From Xylaria sp. FL1777 (lineage: Eukaryota; Ascomycota; Sordariomycetes; Xylariales; Xylariaceae): a DNA stretch of 64,000 nucleotides. Location: NCBI GenBank assembly GCA_022578965.1, contig MU400594.1, positions 1 through 64,000 of the forward strand. Direction: 5' to 3'. Every line of letters begins with the position of its first letter. The stretch's first letter is position 1. Below, one piece after another: positions 38,801-50,338 of the stretch. Both the position numbers and the translations under genes were made by a program. The notes beneath the pieces are model-generated. The model did no database searches. It saw nothing but the letters and a program-made list of their open reading frames with translations, and had not been told where the DNA came from.

Positions 38801-41334
38801 GACGTGTTGAAGGGCACATATCGACCCTTCACAAGGAGGTGATATAGGTAGGGAAGAGGAAAATAAGGATGCATCAAGATCTTGGCTTGTGTATGCGCTG
38901 TACTGCGTAAGAGATCGGCTCGAGTTGGCTCTGGGAATCTGTCACTGCATGTTACTGGGGGACAGATACCGGTAAGGTTTCTTCAGCCTGCCAAGTCAAC
39001 AACAACCAGCTGTTCCTGATTGCATGGCGGGGCCCAGATGATAAACGGTTTCGCGTTTGCCTCCTAGGACTTTTATTGGTGTTCAGTGACCATCCAACCA
39101 CATAACAGGCAGTAAAAAATACATCGCATGTTCGCAGCACAAAGCGTGCTACTGGTGCAATCGTGCTAGGGATCACCGCGTATGTGTAACGAAAAATGCG
39201 GAGTAGTTTTATCAAAGAGTCTAGATCGGGCTGGACACATATCTAGATATCGTACATACTGTTAGTATGTGCGTAGTAGTATAGGTAGATCCTGTGGCTT
39301 GCGACGAGGACCTCCGGGCGGTATCCGGGACTGGCCTTCCCGTGACAGGATCTGCCCTGCAGCAAAGGGTTAGGGGATCCCCGTCCTGCTGTACAACATG
39401 GGTTCTCTCGTCAATGCGTCGCCACATCATTGTGGTTAGTGTAATTCTCTATGTCGACCTCGTCCCATTTATAAAACCGAGTCTGACAATAGAGGGTGGC
39501 CCAAAGAAGAAAAAACAAAAGGAAAAGGAAGGAAAGATATGAGCGACCGAATCTGTCCACTAGCTGGACAATTGTACCTGTCGGCAACTTATCTTGTGAA
39601 TATGCGTCGCACTCCCTCCAATTGATTGGACGGTGGAGCACTACCTACAAGAAGCTGGTACTCTTTAGATATCAATAGAAGCGTCGATCGGGGCCGGGAT
39701 GATTGCAAATCCGATCTAGGTAGTGTGTATCAGTTACTGAAGAAGTTTGGTAGGCTGGGCGGCAGAGTATTAGTAAGAATGTACATCTATGTCGAAGCAA
39801 CTAGGCATATAGTTTCATTCAAATGAAACTTGGTACTATAGTGTAGGCCACGAGACCCTCATCCGGTTTGTCAAGCTGGTAAGAAAAGTGAGACGACAAT
39901 CTAATGCAAGCTCATCACGGATTAATGCTAAGGACATGCTGATGCTGGGTGCTTGGACTAATATCACGGAGAAACAGCCTTTCTCGTTTTATCCGTGACG
40001 CAGTTTGGCGGAGAAAGAGAAGCTCTCCTCTTAGTGGGGAGTTATCTTTGCATACGCAGTAAGGCCAGCGAATCTTCGAGACTCCACTCATAGGAGGTGG
40101 TAGCGGAGATGGGGAGAAAAGGCGGGGTTATGTTGTTATGGAACAACACCAACTATTAGCATAGATAATTCTAGACAGGGTTCTTTAGCGGATTCCACGG
40201 GCACCTCAAATGTCATCCTCCGTCCACATCACACTGTAGGAGTTAGAGCCCGGACCCTCTTCAGTATATATTGTGGAGCAGCTCCGGCTGGCTCGTCGTT
40301 GTCGTTGTCGTCGTCCTCATTCTTGCTGGCGTCATGGATGGGTGGCCTTCATTATTCGTCTGTGGAATATGTGGCGGCTATAGTGACATGAAACTAGGCT
40401 GTGAAATGGCGTTTGTGGGATGACCTCACCTCTTGACAGCTTCTCAGCCCTGGTGGGCGTGCCTCCGTATTTCTTTTTGTTCTAAAGCGTTTACCTGCAT
40501 CATGTTTAATCGAGAGATCTCTACTGGAGAAGAGCTGGGGAGACCCTGGCCCCCTATTATCGCCAACGCTAGCCTATTTCCTGTATGTGTGTCCGTCAGA
40601 TGAGCTAACTAGCGGAAAACCATTAGCGTTGTCAGGAATCGAACCCAGCACACCGGATACTATATTCTATATAGCTTACCAAGGTCGGTCTTGGCCCCAA
40701 AGTCGGTGCTTGTTCAGATCTGCTTTGGTCAGCTGATGGGCGGAAAACCATGTCACCAAGTGCCATCCGGGGCACGGGATACGACACCTGAGATTGCGAA
40801 TGGAATTGTGAATCCCGAAATATTGCTTCAGCTGTGGACATCAGATTAGCGCTCGCCGAGTCACATCTTTTCTTGCTGTCCTGTGTCACCGTGACTTGCT
40901 TCTCCACAGATGTTCTCGGCTTGTTGTGCTATTTGCCAAGCATTGAAGATACTATGTGCCACTAGCGTGCGTAACTCGTACTACATTGTATAGTGACGCA
41001 TTCCATGTATATATAGGTGAACCGGCTGAACCAAACTGGACGATGCGTAATGACACTGCTGTATTGTTTGGGGACATGCTCTCCCTTATATTGCTTTGCG
41101 TACCGGTATTTCAAAGTAATGACGTCCCCCGTGCCGGTGCTACAAAGCGACCGCTTGCCTGGTAAATATTGCGGTAACTTCCGGATCGATTTGTGGTGTA
41201 CCCCCGGGTCGTAGTTCATAATGGACCGTCTTACAAGTCTGACAAAAGGACAACATTTGATGGGTAGCCCGTATCAGGAAGCGGCCCTCATGGATCTATG
41301 GTAGTTTTTGGACGATATTAAACGACATGGTCAT
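32869..41334. other. Gene desert, left part (8.5 kb)
   Basis: The first ~2 kb (33,200-34,900) is mildly AT-rich and without any open frame above 60 codons. Further right are scattered frames of 60-140 codons on both strands (35337-35708, 36839-37293, 37650-38098) that match nothing. Repeats seen: an AAGC/AAGT tetramer run at about 36631-36664, three CTTGC pentamers at 37486-37502, and purine-rich GGATAGAGA runs at 37046-37095. A sequence resembling the tRNA T-arm lies near 40640 without a tRNA around it. Confidence 0.5.
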
Positions 41335-41832
41335 TTATCCTACCGCGGCACATCCCAAGTCCCCCTGATTGATGGTTGGCGGAAGTTGACAATGCTGAAG
41401 CTTAAGGAATTTATAGTGCCTGGGGCGCCATTGACGAACGGGACATGCGCTTGTGGGCTGGCTAATGCCGTTGGTGGGGGGCGGTACAATATGCTGAGAA
41501 GACGTTGAAGTAATCTCACCGTCTCTAGGCGTAACAATTATGACAGTTTCGATCACCTCTTTTAGCCAAGGTACATTGCCTCTCTATTGACTCTAAAGCA
41601 TAGCGGCTGGCATAAACACACCTAACCCATCACGTCCAACGAGACCGGGGTATGTAGGCAGGCAGGGTGTTCTTGGGGGGCTGCGGCCTGCTAATAATCC
41701 TGGGGGAGTACAAGATGTGTGTCTGCAAGTGTAGGTTGCACTGGGAGGTCGATCCTTACGCTGAGCTTCTGACGTCGACGTTGATGACGAAGCCATGAGA
41801 GGACTGGCGGCGATGAGGGCTGCGCTTTTCAT
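41335..41832 (-). CDS. Candidate small secreted protein (two exons, tentative)
   Basis: The minus strand has an ATG at 41832 followed by MKSAALIAASPLMASSS, which looks like a signal peptide, then a Pro/Ser-rich segment with Cys (T-Y-T-C-R-H-T-S-C-T-P-P). The frame meets two stops about 12 bases apart. They fall inside a 63-bp stretch, 41621-41559, with a GTGTGT donor and an AAAAG acceptor. Removing it restores one frame of 144 residues, continuing EVIETVIIVTPRDGEITSTS and ending at 41335. I do not recognise the family. A decayed copy of a longer gene is the main alternative, because the acceptor lacks a good branch site and the C-terminal part is not typical of secreted proteins. Confidence 0.4.
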
Positions 41833-44223
41833 CGGCCCAGGAAAGATTGAGACGGCCAGTACACTAGGTACCTTGCAGACTGCACCATGGTAGTCGATGT
41901 TCGTCGGGGTGGTGAACGGTGGGACTCCCTCCTACACACTCGCTGCTACTGGGCAGGATACTGGGCATACTGCTGGGTACATTGCGCTACAGGATGGTCA
42001 AGACACGCGATGATACCACAGACCACATGGCATTGGGTGCCCATTAGTAAGTGGCTTGCTCGAAGCCCTTGACTCGGTATTGCCTACCATACTGGGAGAA
42101 TGTAGGTGCCGTACTGCACCTGGTCAACTGTTCGAATTTCCGCCGTCGACGCCACCGCTGGCTGTGCTCGCTTGTATGTATACCATGATGTATACCATGT
42201 ATATATATCGTGTATATGCGTATGTATAGTGCACTGCTGTAACGTAACTCTGCCGATGATGAGGGTAGCTCGAAGCCGCTTGAATCAGCAGCCTTGTGCA
42301 ATAGTCTGCGAGCTGGCCACACCGTTATTGGCGATAAGACGGTGATGAGGTGGTGATGAGACGATATATTCGGCTTTATTTAGCCATGATAGCACGAGGC
42401 GTTTCATAGTGCTGGCGAGAGAATGAAGTATTGCATTCCTAGGCGATGGACACAGGCAATAGACACAATTCTGAGACATCGGCATTCCTGTTGCGTTAGT
42501 GCTCGGTGGCAGAACGTGTTGCGATAGGTTTTGCAGCGGATTGAATATACAGTAAATTGTACATGCATGGCTGTACTGTACTGCGTAGAGAACGTGATGG
42601 GTCTGTACAGAGTCCTTGCACAGTTACGGTTGGCCGTCCAGGGTTGCAGCAACCCCATGCCGGCGAGAGCACAGACCTCGAATCTGTACCTACCTGGGTG
42701 CACTAGCGAATTTTCGCACTAGGACGAAATAGCTATAGGCAGAGGCAGAGGTATACACATGTATGTAGCACCGATAAGTTGTTTTTACCAAAGTACAACT
42801 AGGTATAGCATACTACTGTAGCGATGGTGTTCCTGGTGACATACCTACACGTAGTGCATATGCTGCAGGGATGAAGGGGGGCTGACAGCGGGTACATATA
42901 CACACTGTATTTTATTATTTTACTGCAGCGTATCAGTAATGGTACCGGCAGTCTAGTGCCATGCTTGTAATTGCACACATGTCTACATTGTATGATGTTG
43001 CCGAAGTGTAGGAGTCTTTTGAATATTACTATCTTCAACAGTAAAGGTTTGCCTTCTTCACCCGTCCCTCTCTCCTCTCCCTTCAATACAAACTCTCTTA
43101 CTAGCGGCTCGATAAGGGTAATTTAGGTAGCTGTCGTTACAGGTAACAGGTAACGACTAACATAGACTACTGCCGTATGAGGAAGCTAGTTGTTCGTTTC
43201 TACCTAGCCTTTGCCTGCTCCTCGAGTCTAACACGGGGTTTTGTTGATAGAACATAGCCCTACCCACAGAGGAGAAAAGTTGTAAGTGCTACAGGCAATG
43301 CCTACATCTGTCCATCAATAATGTCGACCGATATGCGCTGGCCTACAAGACATCCATCTCTTAGTGGTAGTAATATTCCCAGGATGATTTGGCATGTAGT
43401 ATTGTAGAGGTACTATAGCCTCAAAGTCTGGGATGATACCTATACCCATCTTAGTAACTGCGCGTAGGCAGGTGGTGCTGTACTGTACACGTACGTGCAT
43501 CTACCTACACACATCATACAGGTCGGCTTGGCACCATGGCGCCATGGGAAGGATGGTAGTGTAGCTGGCTAGCTGCTGCAACCCGTCACGTCGTCCCATA
43601 CTATCTTACGGTAGTGAAATCCGTCAACGGGTCAATGGAGACGTACTTATTCCTGCCCTTCAGCTGCTTTTGACAAAAAGCCGGGTGTGTACCGGATTCC
43701 TGGGTCTTTTCCTCCCCAGCCCTCTTCCAATATCTTCTTCCTGTTAGTTATCTATCCTTCGACGCCCTTTTCTCTTCTGTCTCTTCTGTCTCTATCTCCG
43801 ATTGTTAGTCCTCCGTCGTTCTTCTACCGGCCCCTGGACGGTGTCTTCGGTAGTCTATGCCGCAAACAGGATTTGCAGCTAGAAGCCCTTGGTTGTCGGC
43901 CTCTTTCATCTAAAGGGAGGAAAGCAACGACCAGGTAGTCAAATGAGCCTCGCACAGCACGCCCTCCCGTCGTCTGGACTGATCAACAGCGGAACGGGGA
44001 GCCACACCGGATCACTGGGAGCCAAAGCAATTCTCTGGTCGTGGGCTCCAAGCTGGCGCAACAGGAAAGGAAATCGGTCTCGCGCTCTGGTTCATCAGCC
44101 AGGGGCACGGACAGCAGCAGCACAGACTTAGGAATAGGCGTAGGCTCAGGCTCAGGCTCAGGCTCAGACATACGCACAGGCACGGACACAGGCACAGACA
44201 TAGGCATAGGCATCGGCATAGGC
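41833..44223. other. Gene desert, right part, and leader of the otubain gene
   Basis: No gene is supported. TGTATA-type short repeats occur at 42170-42226. From about 43,690 to 43,830 the top strand is rich in CT and TCTTCTGTCTC words, typical of a fungal promoter. The last 90 bp hold the hexamer tract listed separately. An upstream ATG at 43943 opens a 62-codon frame that ends at 44131; it may be an uORF. Confidence 0.5.
44134..44223. repeat. Hexanucleotide GGCTCA / GGCACA / GGCATA tract
   Basis: Fifteen near-perfect six-base units of the form ggc(t/a)ca or ggcata stand in line directly before the chosen ATG at 44224. In the frame of the protein they would read Gly-Ser then Gly-Ile repeats, but there is no ATG upstream in that frame, so I place the tract in the 5' leader. 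Confidence 0.85.
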
Positions 44224-46787
44224 ATGTTCCAGCCTCAACCAACACCATACTCGCCGTTCTTTCCCTATGGACTTCATGTAGCGAACGCGGGTCTCCCCGA
44301 CTACACCTTCGAGCCCACGCCGCTGCTGGGGCAGTTCAGCGGAGGCCATGTCGGGGGGAGCGCGGCTGCTGGGAGCAGTGAAGCCGGAGTTGTAGGGGCG
44401 ACGGCTCGCGCTTTCACTGCAGCGCCGAGTAATACTTTCCACGCCAGCGCCAGCGGTGGCCCAGCTGGCATGGGTCTGGGGGTGCAGGGGCTTGGGCTGC
44501 CCGCCGCAGTGCCCGCTAGCACCAGCAATAGCGCCGCCTACCGCCACAGCGGTGGTAGCGCTAGCAGCGTCCACCCCTGCCTCTATAACACTCCGATGCC
44601 CGTATCTGTCCCCCGCCATCATCATCCTAACCACCAGCACCCGCACCCGCACCAGCACCAGCACCAGCACCAGCGCCAGCAACCCCAACATCACCAACTT
44701 CGACATCAACCACAGCATCCTCACCTTCCGAGCCGCCCCGTCCTCCGCTACAAGATGGACCAGCCCCCAGAACTCGACCCGAACGAGATCGCCCAGCATG
44801 AGGCGGCTGCGAGGGATTACGAGCCTCGGTTAAAGGTAAGCGGCCCTCCAATGAGATGGTCGGTCCATCTATCTGCTACTCCTCCAGCCCACCCACGGAA
44901 TGATCACATGTTTGTATGAGGCGGCGTGTGCATATGTGTGTGTGTCTGTGTGTATCTGCGCAAACGTCGCCGATGGCTGAACTTGCCCTGTACGCTTCAT
45001 ATTAATAATCATATCGTCATATTTTCTATCATTTTATCTTTTATGATCTCGTTTACTACTTTGTTGTTGTCTTGGAACAAGCTCGCCTCTTCTCTTACAC
45101 AATCTCACCACCACCCGATCGAGAAATGTAGACAGATTCAAGGCTCACATTTGCGACTCACCTACAGGGTCCCCTAGTCGGCGAGAAAGCGTCGAGCCAG
45201 GCCATCACCGAAGAGTACGCAAGGGCGGATCCTACCTATGTCGCCAAAACAATGGTCAGCTGCATGTCTCTAAAGCATCTTACTGAGATCTAAACTGTTG
45301 ACTCTCCGTTGTTTCCTCTAGGCTCTACCACAAACGTATTCGCATTATCGGCCGATTCAAGGAGATGGTAACTGCGGCTATCGAGGTGAGTATTATTTGT
45401 AATTTTTTTATTTGCTTTTTTTCTTTTCCTCTTCTTTTCTTTTGGTACCAGTCACCCCCATTCTACCTCGAGCAGTCACAACGCCCATCAACGCCCTAAA
45501 GCAGGATGATGTTCTGCAGAATGCACCTTGATCCCCCAGTTGCACGGCATAGAAGTTCCACTCTGTGATTACTTTTCTAGCTCCAAGAACAATATATAAT
45601 CGGTGCTAACTCGGGATACAGCTATTGCATTTGCTTACTTCGAGACGCTGGTACAATGCGGCAACGTTAGTCTCGTTCAGAGCGAGTTGGAACGCATGAC
45701 TGTCCTCAATAAATATATTGAAGATGTCGGCGGTCAAGATCCTGATATGATAGATTTCATGGTCTCGGAAACTATTGATTTATTTAACGCCATCATTCCC
45801 GCCATGTCTGGAGGCAATGATGCCATGCCCATTCTGGTGGCTAAATTTAACGACCCCAACACATCCCAATGCCTTGTCTACCATCTTCGCCTCTTGGCCT
45901 GTGCAAGGTTGAAAGGTCATCGCGATCAATACGAGTCGTGGCTTGACACCGACGTCGAAACTTACCTCTCAACGACGGTGATGCCTGTCAACCGGGAGAT
46001 TGATCATATCTGCGTGGTCCTGGTTCATGATATTCTTCTAAAGCCAGTAAACATAGTGCTCGACATTGCCTATTTAGATCGCAGTGAAGGCACAGAAGTC
46101 AATGTGCACCGGTTTCCCAATGAGGCAAATGGACAAGATCCGTCTACTTTAGGTCCTGTGATCTATCTTCTATATCGCCCTGGACATTACGATATTCTCT
46201 ACCGCGAGACTCAGACGCACGTTCCTTTAGTTCCGGCGCCAGTTGACCTCCAAATTAACAGAGTTACCTCGTTCGTGTCACATAGCCAAGACTATGAAAA
46301 TCCGGTACCAGCATTGGAAGATACATCCTTCGCGATGAACATGGGTGTGTTGGCTTTGATTCCGGGACTCGCGTCTTCCTTTGGCCCTCCTTCAACAACT
46401 CCGTCTCCGATGACGGATCAATATGCACATTCCCCTGGCTCGTCCTGGGTTTCCCAACCAGTCATACCGGCACCACCTAGCCAACCAAGTCCGCCACAGC
46501 AACGGGCCACGGAGCACCCTGTTCGCTTTAGCAAATATAATTTCAATTTCCCAAATCTCCCAGAAGTAGCCGCGGCGAATAACAACGCGTATGAACCTTC
46601 TTTTACGACAAATACATTCAAGAACAGCCATTTCAATACAGCACACTATAATAATCAAAATTTCCAACCCGAAATGTACCAGCCGGACGCCGAGGAGGAG
46701 GCTCAAAGTAGTGGAAACAACAAGATCGGGGGTCGAAAAAGGAGCACCGAGAATTGCTCAGGCATCAAAAAAGAGAAGTGGGCATAG
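44224..46787 (+). CDS. Otubain-type deubiquitinase (OTU, peptidase C65)
   Basis: A cysteine protease that removes ubiquitin from proteins. Exons are 44224-44835, 45168-45254, 45322-45385 and 45622-46787, giving 642 residues. Residues 1-200 are a low-complexity extension: Gly/Ala-rich, then a His/Gln/Pro run at about 136-175. The otubain domain starts near 205 (G-P-L-V-G-E-K). The catalytic centre is Q-G-D-G-N-C-G-Y-R with Asp248 and Cys251, and the catalytic His is His443 in P-G-H-Y-D-I-L-Y. A Pro/Asn-rich tail of about 190 residues follows and ends in a basic cluster (G-G-R-K-R-S). Animal otubains are about 270 residues, so most of the extra length is disordered flank. The ATG at 44224 is the first in frame; an upstream exon cannot be excluded. 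The exon 2 donor (GTCAGC) is weak. Confidence 0.91.
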
Positions 46788-49357
46788 AGGAGTCTGCGCG
46801 TCTTGCTTCCTTAGTCCAGTCGGGTTGCATCTTCAAATCGGTGTTGCGGCCCGTAGTGATTTACTTCTTAATGCGTCTATTTCTGTCCTCTCATTTAATA
46901 TCAACGCACTGGCATTTTAACGGAGTGACCAACTCTAGCAAGCAAGGAGTTGTGCCTGATACGAGCGAACTGGCATATGGCTATGACATTTTGGGAACAT
47001 GCGGGCGACTGCGATAATCCCACCGAAATGAGAACACGAGATAATTAGGTTATGAGACAGCATTATTTTTTAGGGCACGACCGAAAATGATCGATGGAAC
47101 AAGTTGTGTGACGCTTAATGGCTCCAGGGGCGGGGGGTTGGGATTTGGATTAGGAGAGCATAGGCTACGGTCATACAGAGGTCAAATTGAGGCTGGGAGA
47201 TAGATTGTCCCCGATGTCTAGAGCAACGTCAGAACTTGACGATCAAAGAAGAATCGATTCGTGCAATTCCTTCTCCCCCCCTCCCCCCCTGGTGTCATAT
47301 TCAAAAATTGTGCGATAAACGGTGGCTGCTCACAACGCAGCTCTCTATTATCGGTCTGGCGGCCTATCCCAGTAAGCATAAATGTCAGCTGTAACTATCT
47401 GACCACAATCGACGGTATGCTGTAGGCGACGCAACATGCGAGTCGGAACGCCTCTCCCGATGTCGGTACCTGTCTATTTGTTGCGTGGCGTCTTTTGGGT
47501 TTTGCATATTGCTTTCGCTTCCAACATGGAAGTTCCCTGCCTGCCTGCTTGCTCTTGGGGACGTACGCAGTATGTACAGTTACTGTATACTACGGTATGA
47601 CTACTACCTACATACGTCTATCTCTCTTCGCAACCCTACATCAAGCAGCTCCAATTTTTTTTTTTTTTTTGAGCCGAGGCCAATATCTACACTACATAAT
47701 AATAATTAGAATACGGTAGGTAAAATGAATACCGGTAAAAGAACTTTTGACGTGTCCCACCACGAGACCCCCCTGCTCAGGAACCCTTGTTGAAGAATAA
47801 TCAATACTATGTATGTTCGTATGTATGTATGTGGGCTCGACGGACCGGCTTACGTGTTGTTGTTTTTTTGTTTCCTTTCCCGAGACGGTATTCAGCTACC
47901 TACTCTGTCTGTGTCTCTTGCCCCGGAGGGTTTATAGTAGGTAGGTAGTGGTGCATTGGCCTCCCGTGACGATCATCTTATCTATAGTGTTCTAAACTAA
48001 GAATAGCAACTAGAACTGATAGCGGGATACCACGTACTATATGTAATGTAGATATCTACTAATACTACTACCTACTACGCAGCTCATCGTATTATGGTTA
48101 ATATACCGTAGGCTACCTAGGCATGCATCTTGTACCGTACTATAATGTGCTATAGTGTACTATGTAGGTAGGTAGTCTACTGCGTATGTACGTGTGTATG
48201 TAGGTTCGGAGCACAGCGGTGGTGATGGTAATGTAATGTAATGGTGGTGGTGGTGGTGGTACGTACGTACAGTAGCGTACCAAGCTGCAGACTATGTAAT
48301 TCCTACAGCATAGCGCACATGTAGAGTTACACTAGTACGAATGAAGAACCGCCACGAGCAGTCAGAGTGGTACTCGCCCGTTAGACAGGCCACATGTGAG
48401 TAGAATATAGAGTAAGTGGTTTAAGTAGTTACCTGTACAAGTAATGCTAAGGCCACCTGCTGCATCGGTCCCACAAAACGCCAATGCAGAACGCCCGGGA
48501 ACCTGATAAAGTCGCTAGACTCAATAAGGGGTTTCCTTGCGGCCGGACGTTTCGAAAGTTCTTCATTTGAAAAGTGCGGGGAGCATTTTATCGCTCCAAT
48601 GCGTTGGTTGCGCTGCTCGGGAATACCCGCTTGGGTGGGTTTACATAGTACACTGTCGGCCTCTTAGTGGATATTCTGCGTCGTGCTGTCTGCAAGAGAA
48701 GGCGGGCAATCATGCTATTAAACTGGAGTATCAATTGGCATGCAGTCTCATACCAGTCGTGTCGGCGAGGTGTGAATTTCATGGATTTGCCTGGGCGTTT
48801 ACAAATAGGACGTACATGAAGCCAGTGCACTTCGTATAGGGGGTAGACCTCATTTGTAAGTCGAGGACAGCCTCACTTTCCTTCTTCCTCCTCTTCTTCT
48901 CCTCCTCCCTCTTTGGGTTCCACCTCATAAAACCGGTGGCGGGCGGTGGCATCCTTGAAATAGCTAAGTCTAGTACGCCAATACGATGACAATGAGAATG
49001 CGTTATTTCCGGCATTGTGTATAATATATAGCACGCCACTTCCCATTCGTGTGCGGCGAATGGAGCAAACCCCGACAGACCCTAGGCTTCATTGGTTCGT
49101 GAGGAAAGTTTACTTGATCAGCTTTCCCCGTGTGGTCGCAGGAGAGAAGACGCCGTCAAATCAGGCACGGGAGGTCCTCCGCCGGCAGCCGAGTAACCTA
49201 TTGCATGACATAAGTTGCAGGAAGGCCAAGTGTATAGTACGTTTGATGACGATGAGGGAAAGCTGAGGTCGAAACCCCCATCTGATACACGGGCACTAGG
49301 GAATAGAGATCCCAGAAGTCCCACTCATCCTTAAAACACGCAAGCCTTTTAATTCGT
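46788..49357. other. Region between convergent otubain and LipB genes
   Basis: 2.6 kb with the two 3' ends and no supportable gene. It contains a run of about 17 T at 47655-47671, GTAT repeats at 47817-47832, and the compound microsatellite at 48228-48271. Frames at 48537-48839 match nothing. Confidence 0.5.
48228..48271. repeat. Compound microsatellite (TAATG)n-(GGT)n-(ACGT)n
   Basis: Three aatgt/taatg units, six ggt units and two to three acgt units follow each other without spacer in the intergenic region. Confidence 0.9.
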
Positions 49358-50338
49358 TCACGTCTCGAGATCACTGATGGGGCGAGCTTCGACTCGAGGG
49401 TCGTCCATATCCTTGATCTGGGCGTGAAGGCCCTTCATGCTCTGGGCAATGTCAAACCCATCAGAGCCCTTGTGGAACTTCAGCCTCTTCTGGAATTCGG
49501 CCCGCCAAGTCTCGCCTAGGCTCGCGAGTGCCGTGTGATCGTCGTTGGCCTGACCAGTGCTGTTGCTAATGCCAAGTTCTGCGCGAACACTTGTGACTTC
49601 ACGATCCCCAAGACCACAAGCCACGATACGACCCCAGGGATTAGTCTCCACGGGACCAGTGACTGGCGTGCTGTAGTTGATGGCAACGCCAAGGCCCGTG
49701 ACGTGACGGCGGAGGTGGACACCAAGGGCGGCGATCTTGCGCTCGTCCCCTCCCACATCTGCCCCCCGAGAGCCACCAGCCCGCACCCAGACGCCCGGGT
49801 TCGCCGTCGTGAACCCGGCGAGCCCCCACAGCTGCTCGAGGGTGGCGATCGTCGTCTTCTCGAGCAAGCAGGCATAATCACGCACGGTCAGATGCGCATG
49901 CAAGGGCGAGTGCAGATCGATGACGGGCCAGATGACGAGCTGGCCAGGGCCATGGTACGTCGTCAGGCCACCGCGAGGCGCGTGCGTGATCGCCGGGAGG
50001 AAGAAGGCCGCGTTCCCCCGTCTACTCATGCCATCGCTATCGACCCATCCCTCGCTCGTGCTCGCAGTCGGCACGAAAAGGGGCGATCGCAAACGGGCTG
50101 TCTCGCTCTCGGATAGCGGCTCCGTCTGCCGCCGGCCAAGCGTGTATGTGGGCGTCGGCGTGAAGCTGATGACGCTCGGCGGTGGCGGAGGGCCGCGAAA
50201 GTCCGGCGCACGAGCCTTCCAGGCTAGAAGCTCCTGCTGCAGCGCCGTCTGCACGCGCGACGCAAATGCGTAGCTGGGGAACTGGGGGAGAAGCGCGCTC
50301 GGCTGGGACGGCAGGGTAAGGTGTCGGAGGGCTGTCAT
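49358..50338 (-). CDS. lip2: Lipoyl(octanoyl) transferase LipB/Lip2, mitochondrial
   Basis: Moves octanoate from mitochondrial acyl carrier protein to lipoyl domains (H-protein first in yeast), the step before sulfur insertion by lipoyl synthase. Single exon of 326 residues. The family signature is complete: R-G-G-L-T-T-Y-H-G-P-G-Q (122-133), the lysine in K-I-A-A-L-G-V-H (Lys201), and the acyl-carrying Cys in I-V-A-C-G-L (Cys241). Residues 184-200 form a Gly/Arg/Asp-rich insert just before that lysine. The start is the ATG at 50338; the open frame runs 20 codons further up but only to a GTG. The N-terminus (MTALRHLTLPSQPS) is short for a presequence but contains no acidic residue. It works in the same pathway as the P-protein at 19.0 kb. 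Confidence 0.95.
   Translation of the reverse strand: MTALRHLTLPSQPSALLPQFPSYAFASRVQTALQQELLAWKARAPDFRGPPPPPSVISFTPTPTYTLGRRQTEPLSESETARLRSPLFVPTASTSEGWVDSDGMSRRGNAAFFLPAITHAPRGGLTTYHGPGQLVIWPVIDLHSPLHAHLTVRDYACLLEKTTIATLEQLWGLAGFTTANPGVWVRAGGSRGADVGGDERKIAALGVHLRRHVTGLGVAINYSTPVTGPVETNPWGRIVACGLGDREVTSVRAELGISNSTGQANDDHTALASLGETWRAEFQKRLKFHKGSDGFDIAQSMKGLHAQIKDMDDPRVEARPISDLET

Noticed and set aside
40200..40530. Possible acidic small protein on the minus strand
   Set aside because: A readable Asp/Asn-rich segment exists, but linking it to an ATG needed an impossible 13-bp intron or an unsupported acceptor.
40560..40720. tRNA-like B-box (minus strand, GGTTCGATTCC near 40640)
   Set aside because: The T-arm-like word is there, but no matching 5' acceptor strand, A-box or anticodon arm can be paired.
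44164..44799. 211-codon minus frame over the otubain N-terminus
   Set aside because: Low-complexity mirror of the Gly/His-rich coding repeats; the plus frame continues into a conserved OTU domain.
49535..50116. 193-codon + frame
   Set aside because: Antisense shadow of the LipB gene; no ATG-based gene structure or known domain.
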